A stretch of 12,902 nt of DNA from DATLZB01 sp035574175 (lineage in GTDB: Bacteria; Pseudomonadota; Alphaproteobacteria; Rhizobiales; Hyphomicrobiaceae): positions 1 through 12,902 of the forward strand of contig DATLZB010000097.1 in assembly GCA_035574175.1 (NCBI GenBank), written 5' to 3'. Below the pieces are notes generated by a model. That model was not told where the DNA came from, ran no database searches, and worked only from the letters and a program-made list of their open reading frames with translations. The position numbers and the translations under genes were made by a program. This document shows positions 6,504 to 12,902 of the stretch, piece after piece (within the stretch, counting starts at the first letter, position 1; every line of letters begins with the position of its first letter).

Positions 6504-7604
6504 GTGCCAAATTGTGCTGCCGTGCGAGGCTCGCGATCAAACCCTGTTGACGCCCACATCCTGGCCGTCCCGGAGACGGCGGGGTCAGCACTGTATGGCC
6601 TGGTCGACGTGCTGGCAGCCACCGGGACGCTGTGGCAGGAAATGGTGGGAGAGACGGACGGCGGCCGACGGATCGTCCCGCGCATTGTCGCGTGGACGCG
6701 CAAGCCGTTCCGTTGCGGCAACGGCATTCCGGTACACCCGCAACTCGCCTGCGCACAGGCGCCCACACCCGAGATACTGATCCTTCCCGAACTGTGGCTT
6801 TCACCTTCCGACGACATGCGCGGGCGGTATGCCGGGCTCAAGGACTGGATTCGTCGGTGCTATCAGGAGGGCAGCATCATCTACACCGCCTGCTCGGGCT
6901 CGATTCTGCTGGCGGCGACCGGGCTTCTCGACGGGCGAGATGCGACCTCGCACTGGGGCTACCTGGATCTTTTCCGGCGCAGCTTTCCCGCCGTCCGTTT
7001 CCATCCAGAACCCAATCTGGTGATTGGCGATCGCGCGGGACGGATCGTCACCGCAGGCGGCACAACCTCTTGGCACGATCTTGCACTGCACATCATCGCT
7101 CGCCACTGCGGCCCCGGGGAAGCGCTACGAATCGCGAAGGTGTACCTGCTCAAGTGGCACGGGGAAGGTCAGCTTCCCTTTGCAAGCCTCATTCGGCGGC
7201 AGCCGCACGCGGATTCCGTCGTGCGCCGTGCCGAGGACTGGCTGCGACGCCACTTCCGCGAGGCGCACGCGGTGGCGGCTGTCGTCGGCGCCTGCGGCAT
7301 CCCGGAGCGCAGCTTGAAGCGGCGCTTCAAGACAGCGACGGGTTCGACGCTGATGGCCCACGTGCAGAACCTGCGCGTCGAGGAGGCCAAGCGTTTGCTC
7401 GAAACCGAAGGGCCGTCGACAGAAGCCATCGCTGCTGCCGTCGGTTACGACAACCAAGCCTTCTTTCGCCGTCTGTTCAAGCGCTCGACGGGACTAACCC
7501 CCGGCGCCTACCGGCGGATGTTCCTGCCCTTGTCCGGAGCAGGTGCCGTGCGCAGGCTGCAGCAGGGCGAACGACGCTTAGGCGCGGTTACGCCGGGGCG
7601 ATGA
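6504..7604 (+). CDS. GlxA-type transcriptional regulator (DJ-1/PfpI-like domain plus AraC HTH)
   Basis: The 366-residue protein joins an N-terminal class I glutamine amidotransferase-like domain (about 17-205) to a C-terminal AraC/XylS DNA-binding domain (about 235-340). The sensor part has HILAVPETAG, ILILPELW and a nucleophile-elbow-like YTACSGS with Cys130, then ATSHWGYLDLFRRSFP and IVTAGGTTSWHDLALHII. This pattern is typical of GlxA-like regulators, whose sensor domain is thought to bind a small molecule rather than act as an enzyme. The HTH part has two helix-turn-helix motifs and ends in the AraC signature GYDNQAFFRRLFKRSTGLTP. The start is a GTG at 6504 without a clear ribosome binding site; a GTG six codons later is possible. 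It diverges from the osmC-like gene and ends 17 bp inside the convergent GST gene. Confidence 0.92.
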   Translation: MPNCAAVRGSRSNPVDAHILAVPETAGSALYGLVDVLAATGTLWQEMVGETDGGRRIVPRIVAWTRKPFRCGNGIPVHPQLACAQAPTPEILILPELWLSPSDDMRGRYAGLKDWIRRCYQEGSIIYTACSGSILLAATGLLDGRDATSHWGYLDLFRRSFPAVRFHPEPNLVIGDRAGRIVTAGGTTSWHDLALHIIARHCGPGEALRIAKVYLLKWHGEGQLPFASLIRRQPHADSVVRRAEDWLRRHFREAHAVAAVVGACGIPERSLKRRFKTATGSTLMAHVQNLRVEEAKRLLETEGPSTEAIAAAVGYDNQAFFRRLFKRSTGLTPGAYRRMFLPLSGAGAVRRLQQGERRLGAVTPGR

Positions 7605-8214
7605 ACGGCTGCGAGATTTGCTGAAACACGGGCAGCGCCTCGAGTCTCGCCGCATGGGCGGCGAGCGCCGGATAGTCTGCCATCCTGATCAATCCCGGAT
7701 TGGCTTCCGTGTTGAAACGCACCGCCACGGCAACGGCAACGTCGGCGTGGCCGATGCGGTCGCCGAACCAATATTCGCTACTTTGGGCTGCGCGCTCGGC
7801 CTCGAGGACGGCAAGCGCGTCGGCAATCTGCGAGCGGCAGCGGCGGACCCACACGCTGGATACCTGCGTGTGCAGGCGCGTCTCATAAAAGTGACTGACC
7901 GCTTTATCGGAGAGGCCTGTGGCCAGGGCCGCGATCTTCAACGCCTTGTGCCGCGCCGGCTCTCGCACAGGAAACATGGCGCGCTCCGGCGGAACGAGAC
8001 TGTCCAGGTAGTCGAGAATACTGTGACTATCCAACAGCACATCGCCGTCGTCGAGCACCAAGGTGGGCACGCGCGTGAGGGGATTGTAAGGGCGAATCTT
8101 CTCCGCATCGGAGAACGTTGACCACGGACGATGGGTAAAGGGCAGCTCATAGAGCGTCAGAGCGATGCCGACGCGGCGCACGAACGGGGAATCGTACTGG
8201 CCGATCAGAATCAT
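7588..8214 (-). CDS. Glutathione S-transferase family protein
   Basis: The protein is predicted to conjugate or reduce electrophiles with glutathione in the cytoplasm; the substrate is unknown. The 208-residue product has the two usual domains. The thioredoxin-like part (1 to about 78) has YDSPFVRRVGIAL with Ser9 as candidate glutathione-activating residue, the cis-Pro motif VPTLVLDDG, and DSHSILDYLD, which binds the gamma-glutamyl part. The helical domain (about 85-200) contains the folding motif YWFGDRIGHADVAVAVAV. ATG 8214 follows AGGAG by six to seven bases. It starts 9 bp after the mutM stop, so it is probably translated from the same transcript, and its end overlaps the convergent regulator gene by 17 bp. 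Confidence 0.93.
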   Translation of the reverse strand: MILIGQYDSPFVRRVGIALTLYELPFTHRPWSTFSDAEKIRPYNPLTRVPTLVLDDGDVLLDSHSILDYLDSLVPPERAMFPVREPARHKALKIAALATGLSDKAVSHFYETRLHTQVSSVWVRRCRSQIADALAVLEAERAAQSSEYWFGDRIGHADVAVAVAVRFNTEANPGLIRMADYPALAAHAARLEALPVFQQISQPFIAPA

Positions 8215-8223
8215 GCGGGGCTC

Positions 8224-9090
8224 CTAACGCTGGCATTGTCCGCAGAAGAACGTCGAGCGTCCACTTTGCACGGTTCGCCGCACGGTGCCAGGGCATCCCT
8301 TGCGCAGGCATGGCGCTCCTTCGCGCCCGTAGACGCGAAATGCGTGCTGGAAGTCGCCAAGCGCGCCGTCCGCACGGCGGTAGTCGCGGAGCGTCGAGCC
8401 GCCGGCCGCGATCGCATCAGTGAGGACCGAGCGAATGGCCCGAGCCAACCGTTCAGCGCGCTCGGTCGGCCGCCCGCTCTTTCGCGCGAGGCTGCGTGCG
8501 CTCCGGTTCGGGCTCAGCCCGGCATGATGGAGCGCTTCCGAGACGTAAATGTTGCCGAGGCCAGCCACAATCCTTTGGTCAAGCAGGAATGCCTTGAGGT
8601 CGGTAGCTCGGCCACGGGCGCGGTCGGCGAGATAGGCGGCATTGAACGCATTGCCGAGCGGCTCGGGGCCCAGTCCGGCAAGCAGAGGGTGGCGGTCGAG
8701 ATGGCGCTCGGGTACGAGGTCCATGAAGCCGAAGCGGCGCGCGTCGTTGTAGGTAACGGTAACGCCCGTTGCCATCCTGAAGACGATGTGGTCGTGGGCA
8801 GGATCGATGTCGGCGGGCGGCCCCGCCTCTTCCATGCCGTGGGTAATGCGAAAGCGGCCGGTCATGCCCAGATGCATGATCAGGACCTCGCGGCTATCGA
8901 GGGGTGCGAGCAGGTACTTGGCACGACGGTCGAGCCGCAGCAGCGTGCGGCCGCTCAGTCGCGATGCAAAGCGCTCAGGGAGCGGAAAGCGCAAATCCGG
9001 ACGGCGCTGCTCGAGCTCAGCGATGCGGACGCCGGCCATGACGGGCGAGAGGCCCCGACGGACGGTTTCGACCTCCGGCAGCTCCGGCAT
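8224..9090 (-). CDS. mutM: Formamidopyrimidine-DNA glycosylase (Fpg/MutM)
   Basis: MutM removes oxidised purines such as 8-oxoguanine and nicks the abasic site (bifunctional glycosylase/AP lyase). The 288-residue product starts with the diagnostic MPELPEVETVRRGL. Pro2 is the Schiff-base nucleophile and Glu3 the acid. Lys58 lies in DRRAKYLL, and the void-filling region includes MHLGMTGRF and DARRFG (116-121). The helix-two-turn-helix contains QRIVAGLGNIYVSE (172-185). The C-terminal zinc finger has Cys261, Cys266, Cys283 and Cys286, so all key parts are present. The start is fixed by the invariant N-terminus although the ribosome binding site is weak. It lies 13 bp after the HbpS-like gene and 9 bp before the GST gene, suggesting one three-gene transcript. 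Confidence 0.97.
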   Translation of the reverse strand: MPELPEVETVRRGLSPVMAGVRIAELEQRRPDLRFPLPERFASRLSGRTLLRLDRRAKYLLAPLDSREVLIMHLGMTGRFRITHGMEEAGPPADIDPAHDHIVFRMATGVTVTYNDARRFGFMDLVPERHLDRHPLLAGLGPEPLGNAFNAAYLADRARGRATDLKAFLLDQRIVAGLGNIYVSEALHHAGLSPNRSARSLARKSGRPTERAERLARAIRSVLTDAIAAGGSTLRDYRRADGALGDFQHAFRVYGREGAPCLRKGCPGTVRRTVQSGRSTFFCGQCQR

Positions 9091-9103
9091 GCGGGCTCGG
9101 CGC

Positions 9104-9523
9104 TCAGCCGGTGTCGGGCACGAGGCCCGCTTCGGTGACGCCCGCCACCGCGCATTCCTCGTCGTTGTCGCCGGTGTCTCCCGAGATGCCAACGGCGCCG
9201 ATGATCGCGCCGGCGCGGTTGCGAACGAGCACGCCACCGGGAGAGGGGATCAATCCGCCGACGGCGTGGTCGACGGCGGCGATGAACTGGGGGATGCGGG
9301 TGGCGCGCTCGGCTAGCGCGCGTGAACCCAGGCCCATCGCGATGGCGCCGTTGGCCTTGCCGATGGCGATGACGGGGCGGCCGCGGCTGGCGCCGTCCTC
9401 GGTGGCCAGCGCTTGGATGGCGCCGCGGGCGTCGAGGACGGCAACCGAGAGCGGCGCGAACCGCCGGCTGCGGGCGTGGGCTAGGGCCGCGGCGATGATC
9501 CGCTGAGCAGTTTCAAGATTCAT
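9104..9523 (-). CDS. HbpS/GlcG-like (DUF336) protein
   Basis: This 139-residue protein matches the small alpha/beta family that includes Streptomyces HbpS (a haem-binding redox sensor) and GlcG of the glycolate locus; many members have no known role. Typical segments are LETAQRIIAAALAHAR, PLSVAVLDARG, GKANGAIAMG and GGLIPSPGGVLVRN. The sequence then continues into IIGAVGISGDTGDNDEECAVAGV. There is no signal peptide, so it is probably cytoplasmic. ATG 9523 begins the family domain; a GGGAG about ten bases upstream is the only ribosome binding site candidate. It is the first gene of the likely hbpS-mutM-GST unit and diverges from ubiE across only 54 bp. Whether it binds haem cannot be told from sequence. 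Confidence 0.9.
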   Translation of the reverse strand: MNLETAQRIIAAALAHARSRRFAPLSVAVLDARGAIQALATEDGASRGRPVIAIGKANGAIAMGLGSRALAERATRIPQFIAAVDHAVGGLIPSPGGVLVRNRAGAIIGAVGISGDTGDNDEECAVAGVTEAGLVPDTG

Positions 9524-9577
9524 TGCCGATCGGCTCCCGTCTGGCTCCCGACACATTGACGACCTATCCTTGCGCTG
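9524..9577. promoter_or_regulatory. 54-bp divergent region between HbpS-like gene and ubiE with palindrome and tandem repeat
   Basis: Two outward promoters or their operators must fit here or extend into the genes. It contains the perfect palindrome GCCGATCGGC (9525-9534) directly before the hbpS start, and two copies of GGCTCCCG (9532-9539 and 9543-9550) spaced 11 bp apart, one helical turn. On the minus strand the repeat supplies the GGGAG that may serve as the hbpS ribosome binding site. No ordinary -35/-10 pair or ubiE ribosome binding site is obvious. Confidence 0.35.
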
Positions 9578-10354
9578 ATGACGAACGATCCGCAACAGGC
9601 AGGTGGCCGGCAAACGTGGTTCGGGCTCCGTCGGGTGCCCGTGGCGGAACGCCAGGGGCTCGTCAACGACGTGTTCTCGCAGGTGGCGCGCCACTACGAC
9701 CTGATGAACGACCTGATGTCGGGAGGGCTGCACCGGCTCTGGAAGGACGACCTTGTGGCGCAGCTCAATCCACCACGCTCGGCCGCGCCATTCCGTTTGA
9801 TCGACGCGGCCGGCGGGACCGGAGACGTCGCCCTGCGCGCGCTCGCCGCCGGCGGGGCCGGCTGCGAAGTGGTCATCTGCGACATCAATGCGCAGATGCT
9901 CGAGGTCGGACGGCGGAAAGTAGAAGCCGCCGGTCAGGCGCAGCGGGTCAAGCTGGTGGCGGCCAACGCCGAGGCGCTGCCGTTCGCAGACAGGAGCTTT
10001 GATGCCTACACGGTGGCGTTCGGCATCAGGAACATGACGAGCATCGCCAAGGCGCTCAACGAGGCCTACCGGGTGCTCAAGATCGGCGGCCGCTTCCTAT
10101 GCCTTGAGTTTTCGGAGTGCCAGGTGCCGATACTCGATCGCCTGTACGACTTTCACTCCTTCGAGGTGATCCCACGGCTCGGCCGGCTCGTGGCAGGGGC
10201 CGAGCAGCCCTACCGCTACCTGGTCGAGAGCATCCGGAAGTTTCCCAACCAGGAACGGTTCGCGGCCATGATCAGCGAGGCGGGATTTGAGCGCGTCGGT
10301 TACCGCAACCTGAGCGGGGGCATAGCGGCCGTTCATTCCGGGTGGCGGATCTGA
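9578..10354 (+). CDS. ubiE: Ubiquinone/menaquinone biosynthesis C-methyltransferase UbiE
   Basis: UbiE uses S-adenosylmethionine to C-methylate the quinone ring precursor in ubiquinone synthesis (and menaquinone synthesis where present). The 258-residue product has the family signature YDLMNDLMSGGLHRLWK (40-56). It has SAM motif I DAAGGTGDVA (76-85), the acidic strand VICDIN (99-104), NAEALPFADRSFD (130-142), FGIRNM and CLEFS. It ends in AVHSGWRI, also typical of the family. Length and motifs are normal and complete. The ATG has no clear ribosome binding site, but the N-terminus is close to that of homologues. It would normally be followed by ubiB; here an envelope-protein gene lies between. 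Confidence 0.97.
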   Translation: MTNDPQQAGGRQTWFGLRRVPVAERQGLVNDVFSQVARHYDLMNDLMSGGLHRLWKDDLVAQLNPPRSAAPFRLIDAAGGTGDVALRALAAGGAGCEVVICDINAQMLEVGRRKVEAAGQAQRVKLVAANAEALPFADRSFDAYTVAFGIRNMTSIAKALNEAYRVLKIGGRFLCLEFSECQVPILDRLYDFHSFEVIPRLGRLVAGAEQPYRYLVESIRKFPNQERFAAMISEAGFERVGYRNLSGGIAAVHSGWRI

Positions 10355-10373
10355 GAAGTTTCCGCGAAATTGC

Positions 10374-10402
10374 GGCGCGGCCCTCGGGCCCGCCACGTTT
10401 TC
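10374..10402 (+). terminator. Possible intrinsic terminator after ubiE
   Basis: About 20 bp after the ubiE stop, a GC-rich hairpin can form from GGC...GCC outer pairs and a GGCCC/GGGCC core, followed after ACG by TTTT (10398-10401). The core loop is tight, so one or two inner pairs would have to open, and the T-run is short. It would separate ubiE from the downstream gene. Confidence 0.35.
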
Positions 10403-10455
10403 TCCAAGCTTTGGGACAAGGGTCCGACGGGCAGGGCGCGGCCGGGGCGCACTGC

Positions 10456-10484
10456 TTGCCGCGTTGCGGCCTTTGCACTAACTT
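10456..10484 (+). promoter_or_regulatory. Weak sigma70-like promoter before the OmpA-domain gene
   Basis: TTGCCG (10456-10461) and TAACTT (10479-10484) are spaced by 17 bp and lie about 30 bp before the OmpA-domain gene start. The spacing is ideal but the hexamers match only partly. The candidate is supported mainly by its position in the 160-bp gap after ubiE. Confidence 0.25.
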
Positions 10485-10514
10485 GGCTCTGTTCCGGTGT
10501 AAGGTGATCGTACC

Positions 10515-11528
10515 ATGTCCCGAATCTTCATTGTTGCCTCGCTTGCGGTGGCAACTACGGCGGGTCTGGTCGGCACAGGCGTGCTGAGCTACGACTTCGC
10601 CTCGCTCACGTCCACCGGAGAGACCAGCGTCGAACCTGCCTCGCCCGCCGCCCCGGCGCGGACGGCTGCCGACGCAGCGGCGACGCGCACAGCGGCGCTG
10701 ACCGATACGCGAACCGACGCGCGGCCAGCGGAGCGGACGGGCAAGGCGGCCGACCCCAACAAACCGGGCTTCGACATCATCCGACTCGATCCCGACAGTT
10801 TCTCGGTGTTCGCCGGCAAGGCGATGCCCAACGCGACGGTGACGGTGCTTGCCAACGGCCGGCCGATCGCGTCGGCGAAGGCGAGCGGGACCGGCGATTG
10901 GTCGATCGTGGTCGAGCATCCGTTCGCCGCCGGCGAGCACAAGTTGACGGTGATCGCCAAACCGGGAGACCAGGCGCCGGCGGTGGAAGGACAGACGGTG
11001 AGCATGGTCGTGGCCAAGGGCGCCACCCGTATGGCGGAGGCGCAGCAGCCCGCCGCCGCGGCCAGGAAGGAGGCATCCGCGGCCGCCACCAAGAGCGCGC
11101 CCACCACGACATCAACGAAGGCCGTGGCCGAGCTCGAGCGGATGGTGGTCTCGGCCCGCAGCGGCAGTCCCGAGCAGCCCATGTCGCTGCCGGTCCCCAT
11201 CACCTTCCTCTACGACGAGGCGGTGTTCACGGCGGAAGGTCAAAAGGCAGCTGCTCTGCTCGCGGAGTATCTGCAGCTCAGAAGGCTCAACGACGTCGTG
11301 TTGAGCGGCCATGCCGACGAGCGCGGTTCCGACCGCTACAACATGGAGCTGTCCTGGCAACGGCTGGAGAGCGTCGCCCGCTACCTGCGCGAAAACGGCT
11401 ACAAGGGCAGGCTCACGCTGCTGCCGAAGGGCAAGTCGGAGCCCTATATGGGCATCGACCGAAACGCACTGCCCAAGGAGCAGGTGTTTCAGCTTGACCG
11501 GCGCGTCGAGTTGCATCTGACGCGATAG
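10515..11528 (+). CDS. OmpA-domain envelope protein with N-terminal anchor and Ig-like domain
   Basis: The 337-residue protein starts with an uncleaved-anchor or signal-like hydrophobic segment (about 4-24) and an Ala/Thr/Pro-rich linker (about 38-80). An Ig-like beta domain follows (about 85-168; FDIIRLDPDSFSVFAGKAMPNATVTVL and EHKLTVIAK), similar to domains of rhizobial LysM proteins. After a second Ala-rich linker comes a C-terminal OmpA-like domain (about 226-337). Its ITFLYDEAVFTAEG, LSGHADERGSDRYN with Asp268, and ELSWQRLESVARYLRENG match the peptidoglycan-binding fold. It probably tethers the envelope to the cell wall. ATG 10515 is preceded by AAGGTGA at eight bases. It lies between ubiE and ubiB, with which it has no evident functional link. 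Confidence 0.88.
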   Translation: MSRIFIVASLAVATTAGLVGTGVLSYDFASLTSTGETSVEPASPAAPARTAADAAATRTAALTDTRTDARPAERTGKAADPNKPGFDIIRLDPDSFSVFAGKAMPNATVTVLANGRPIASAKASGTGDWSIVVEHPFAAGEHKLTVIAKPGDQAPAVEGQTVSMVVAKGATRMAEAQQPAAAARKEASAAATKSAPTTTSTKAVAELERMVVSARSGSPEQPMSLPVPITFLYDEAVFTAEGQKAAALLAEYLQLRRLNDVVLSGHADERGSDRYNMELSWQRLESVARYLRENGYKGRLTLLPKGKSEPYMGIDRNALPKEQVFQLDRRVELHLTR

Positions 11529-11693
11529 CCGTCACTCATGTACCGTTGCGGCTCCCTGCTGCATGCCGATAGCGGCGGCGTGCGGCGCGGGGTTAACCCT
11601 TCCGCAGGGCCGTGTCCCCGCGAGGCTTGTCGTGGCCGTCCAGCTCTCGGCAAGCTTTAGGGCCGCAAGGTCCGTCACGCTTCCAGGACAAGC

Positions 11694-12902
11694 ATGGCTA
11701 CTACCGTCGGCAACGTCTTCCGACTGGCACGCGCGGGGATCGTGCTCGCGCAACATGGCGTGCGCTTCATACCGAAGGGCATGAAGGCGCCGCTCGCGCT
11801 TTACTTGGCGCACTGGGCTGTGTGGCCGATCGCCCTCCTCACCGCTCCCTTCCGCAGAGTCCAGAAGGAAGAGATGCGGGTGGCCAACGCGCTGACCGAT
11901 CTCGGCCCGAGCTACATCAAGCTCGGCCAGTTCCTTGCCACCCGCGCCGACCTAATCGGGGACGACCTGGCACGTGATCTGTCGCACCTGCAGGACAAGC
12001 TGCCGCCGTTTCCCATGAAACAGGCGCGCACGGCGATCGAGGAAAGCCTGGGCGGCCGGCTCGAGGACCACTTCGCCGACATCGAGCCCGCCATCGCCGC
12101 CGCCTCTATCGCCCAGGTGCACAAAGCCACCGTGGTCGAGAACGGTGTGCGGCGGCTGGTCGCCGTCAAGGTTCTGCGGCCCGGCATCGAACAGCGGTTC
12201 CGTCGCGATCTCGACAGCTACTACTTCGCCGCTCACCTGATCGAGCGGTTTCATCCCCCCTCGCGCCGTCTGCGCCCGGTGGCCGTGGTCGATACGCTGA
12301 AACGCACCACCGAGATCGAAATGGATCTGAGGCTCGAGGCGGCCGCCATCTCGGAGATGGCCGAGAACCTCAAGGCCGACACTTCGGCCGAAGGCCGCCG
12401 GTTCCGCGTGCCGCAGGTCGATTGGAGGCGGACCCAGCGCCGCGTGCTGACCACGGAGTGGATCGACGGCATTCCGATCTGGGACCATGCCCGCCTCGCC
12501 GCGGAGGGTCACGACCTCAAGGCCCTCGGCCTCGTCATCCTGCGCACCTTCCTGCGTCACGCCATGCACCACGGCTTCTTTCATGCGGACATGCATCAGG
12601 GAAACCTGCTCGTCGACCGCGAGGGCAGGGTGGTCGCCGTCGACTTCGGCATCATGGGGCGGCTCGGGCCCAAGGAGCGGCGGTTCCTCGCCGAGATCCT
12701 GCATGGGCTCATCACCCGCGACTACCGGCGCACCGCCGCAGTCCACCTCGAAGCAGGCTACGTGCCGCCCCACCACTCGGTCGAGATCTTCGCGCAGGCC
12801 ATGCGGGCGATCGGCGAGCCGATCCATGGGCGCACGGCGGAGGAAATCTCGATGGCCGATCTGCTGGGTCAGCTTTTCGCATACACCGAAGTGTTCGACA
12901 TG
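11694..12902 (+). CDS. ubiB: Ubiquinone biosynthesis protein UbiB (atypical kinase/ATPase), 3' end outside window
   Basis: UbiB (ADCK/COQ8 family) is a membrane-associated atypical kinase-like ATPase needed for ubiquinone synthesis. The window holds the first 403 residues, in frame to the last base. Visible hallmarks are the family-specific KLGQ (76-79) and the Ala-rich nucleotide loop AAASIAQVH (135-143), which replaces the usual Gly-rich loop. VAVKVLRPG carries Lys159. Further on are TTEWIDGI (253-260), the catalytic loop HADMHQGN (297-304) and the metal-binding DFG (317-319). The C-terminal membrane helices are not reached. ATG 11694 follows AGGA by about six bases. The 165-bp gap upstream shows no clear promoter or terminator. 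Confidence 0.96.
   Translation, partial: MATTVGNVFRLARAGIVLAQHGVRFIPKGMKAPLALYLAHWAVWPIALLTAPFRRVQKEEMRVANALTDLGPSYIKLGQFLATRADLIGDDLARDLSHLQDKLPPFPMKQARTAIEESLGGRLEDHFADIEPAIAAASIAQVHKATVVENGVRRLVAVKVLRPGIEQRFRRDLDSYYFAAHLIERFHPPSRRLRPVAVVDTLKRTTEIEMDLRLEAAAISEMAENLKADTSAEGRRFRVPQVDWRRTQRRVLTTEWIDGIPIWDHARLAAEGHDLKALGLVILRTFLRHAMHHGFFHADMHQGNLLVDREGRVVAVDFGIMGRLGPKERRFLAEILHGLITRDYRRTAAVHLEAGYVPPHHSVEIFAQAMRAIGEPIHGRTAEEISMADLLGQLFAYTEVFDM

Noticed and set aside
8131..9138. 335-codon plus-strand frame opposite mutM
   Set aside because: mutM is certain on the other strand; this frame has no motif.
11952..12827. 291-codon minus-strand frame opposite ubiB
   Set aside because: It is a shadow of ubiB, whose kinase motifs are clear on the plus strand.

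Overview
This window is a stretch of high-GC bacterial chromosome, most likely from an alphaproteobacterium of the order Hyphomicrobiales. The evidence is the conserved gene skeleton dnaA - rpsT - enoyl-CoA hydratase - mutM - ubiE - ubiB, the protein sequences themselves and several GANTC (CcrM-type) sites near dnaA. The skeleton and its orientation, with mutM and ubiE divergent, are ordinary for the group. What sets the window apart is that every gap in the skeleton holds one or more additional genes. No tRNA, rRNA or CRISPR array was seen.

Layout from the left. Bases 1-127 are the 3' end of an IS630-type transposase gene, which stops about 100 bp from the 3' end of dnaA; a strong stem-loop lies between them. 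dnaA (minus, 1809-226) follows a small single-domain rhodanese gene (minus, 2362-1919). Upstream of that is a 631-bp gene-free stretch with a consensus-type DnaA box and several GANTC sites, then rpsT (minus) with a good sigma70-like promoter. Diverging from rpsT are two plus-strand genes for polytopic membrane proteins that look like diverged tandem paralogues of unknown function. The second overlaps by 14 bp, tail to tail, with an enoyl-CoA hydratase gene (minus).

The middle part (5803-9523) looks like a stress and detoxification group: an OsmC-type thiol peroxidase (minus); a divergent DJ-1/PfpI-AraC (GlxA-type) transcription regulator (plus); and a closely spaced minus-strand unit of a HbpS/GlcG-like protein, mutM (repair of oxidised guanine) and a glutathione S-transferase. 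The last of these runs convergently into the regulator gene.

The right part is plus strand: ubiE (quinone C-methyltransferase), an envelope protein with an Ig-like domain and a C-terminal OmpA-like peptidoglycan-binding domain, and ubiB (atypical kinase/ATPase for ubiquinone synthesis), which runs off the window. ubiE and ubiB share one pathway although an unrelated envelope gene separates them.

No clearly new defence or mobile system was found. The most worthwhile leads are the paralogous membrane proteins, the regulatory region upstream of the rhodanese-dnaA pair (DnaA box, GANTC sites, interlocked inverted repeats in the dnaA leader), the osmC/regulator/GST insertion, and the 54-bp divergent hbpS/ubiE region with a tandem repeat.
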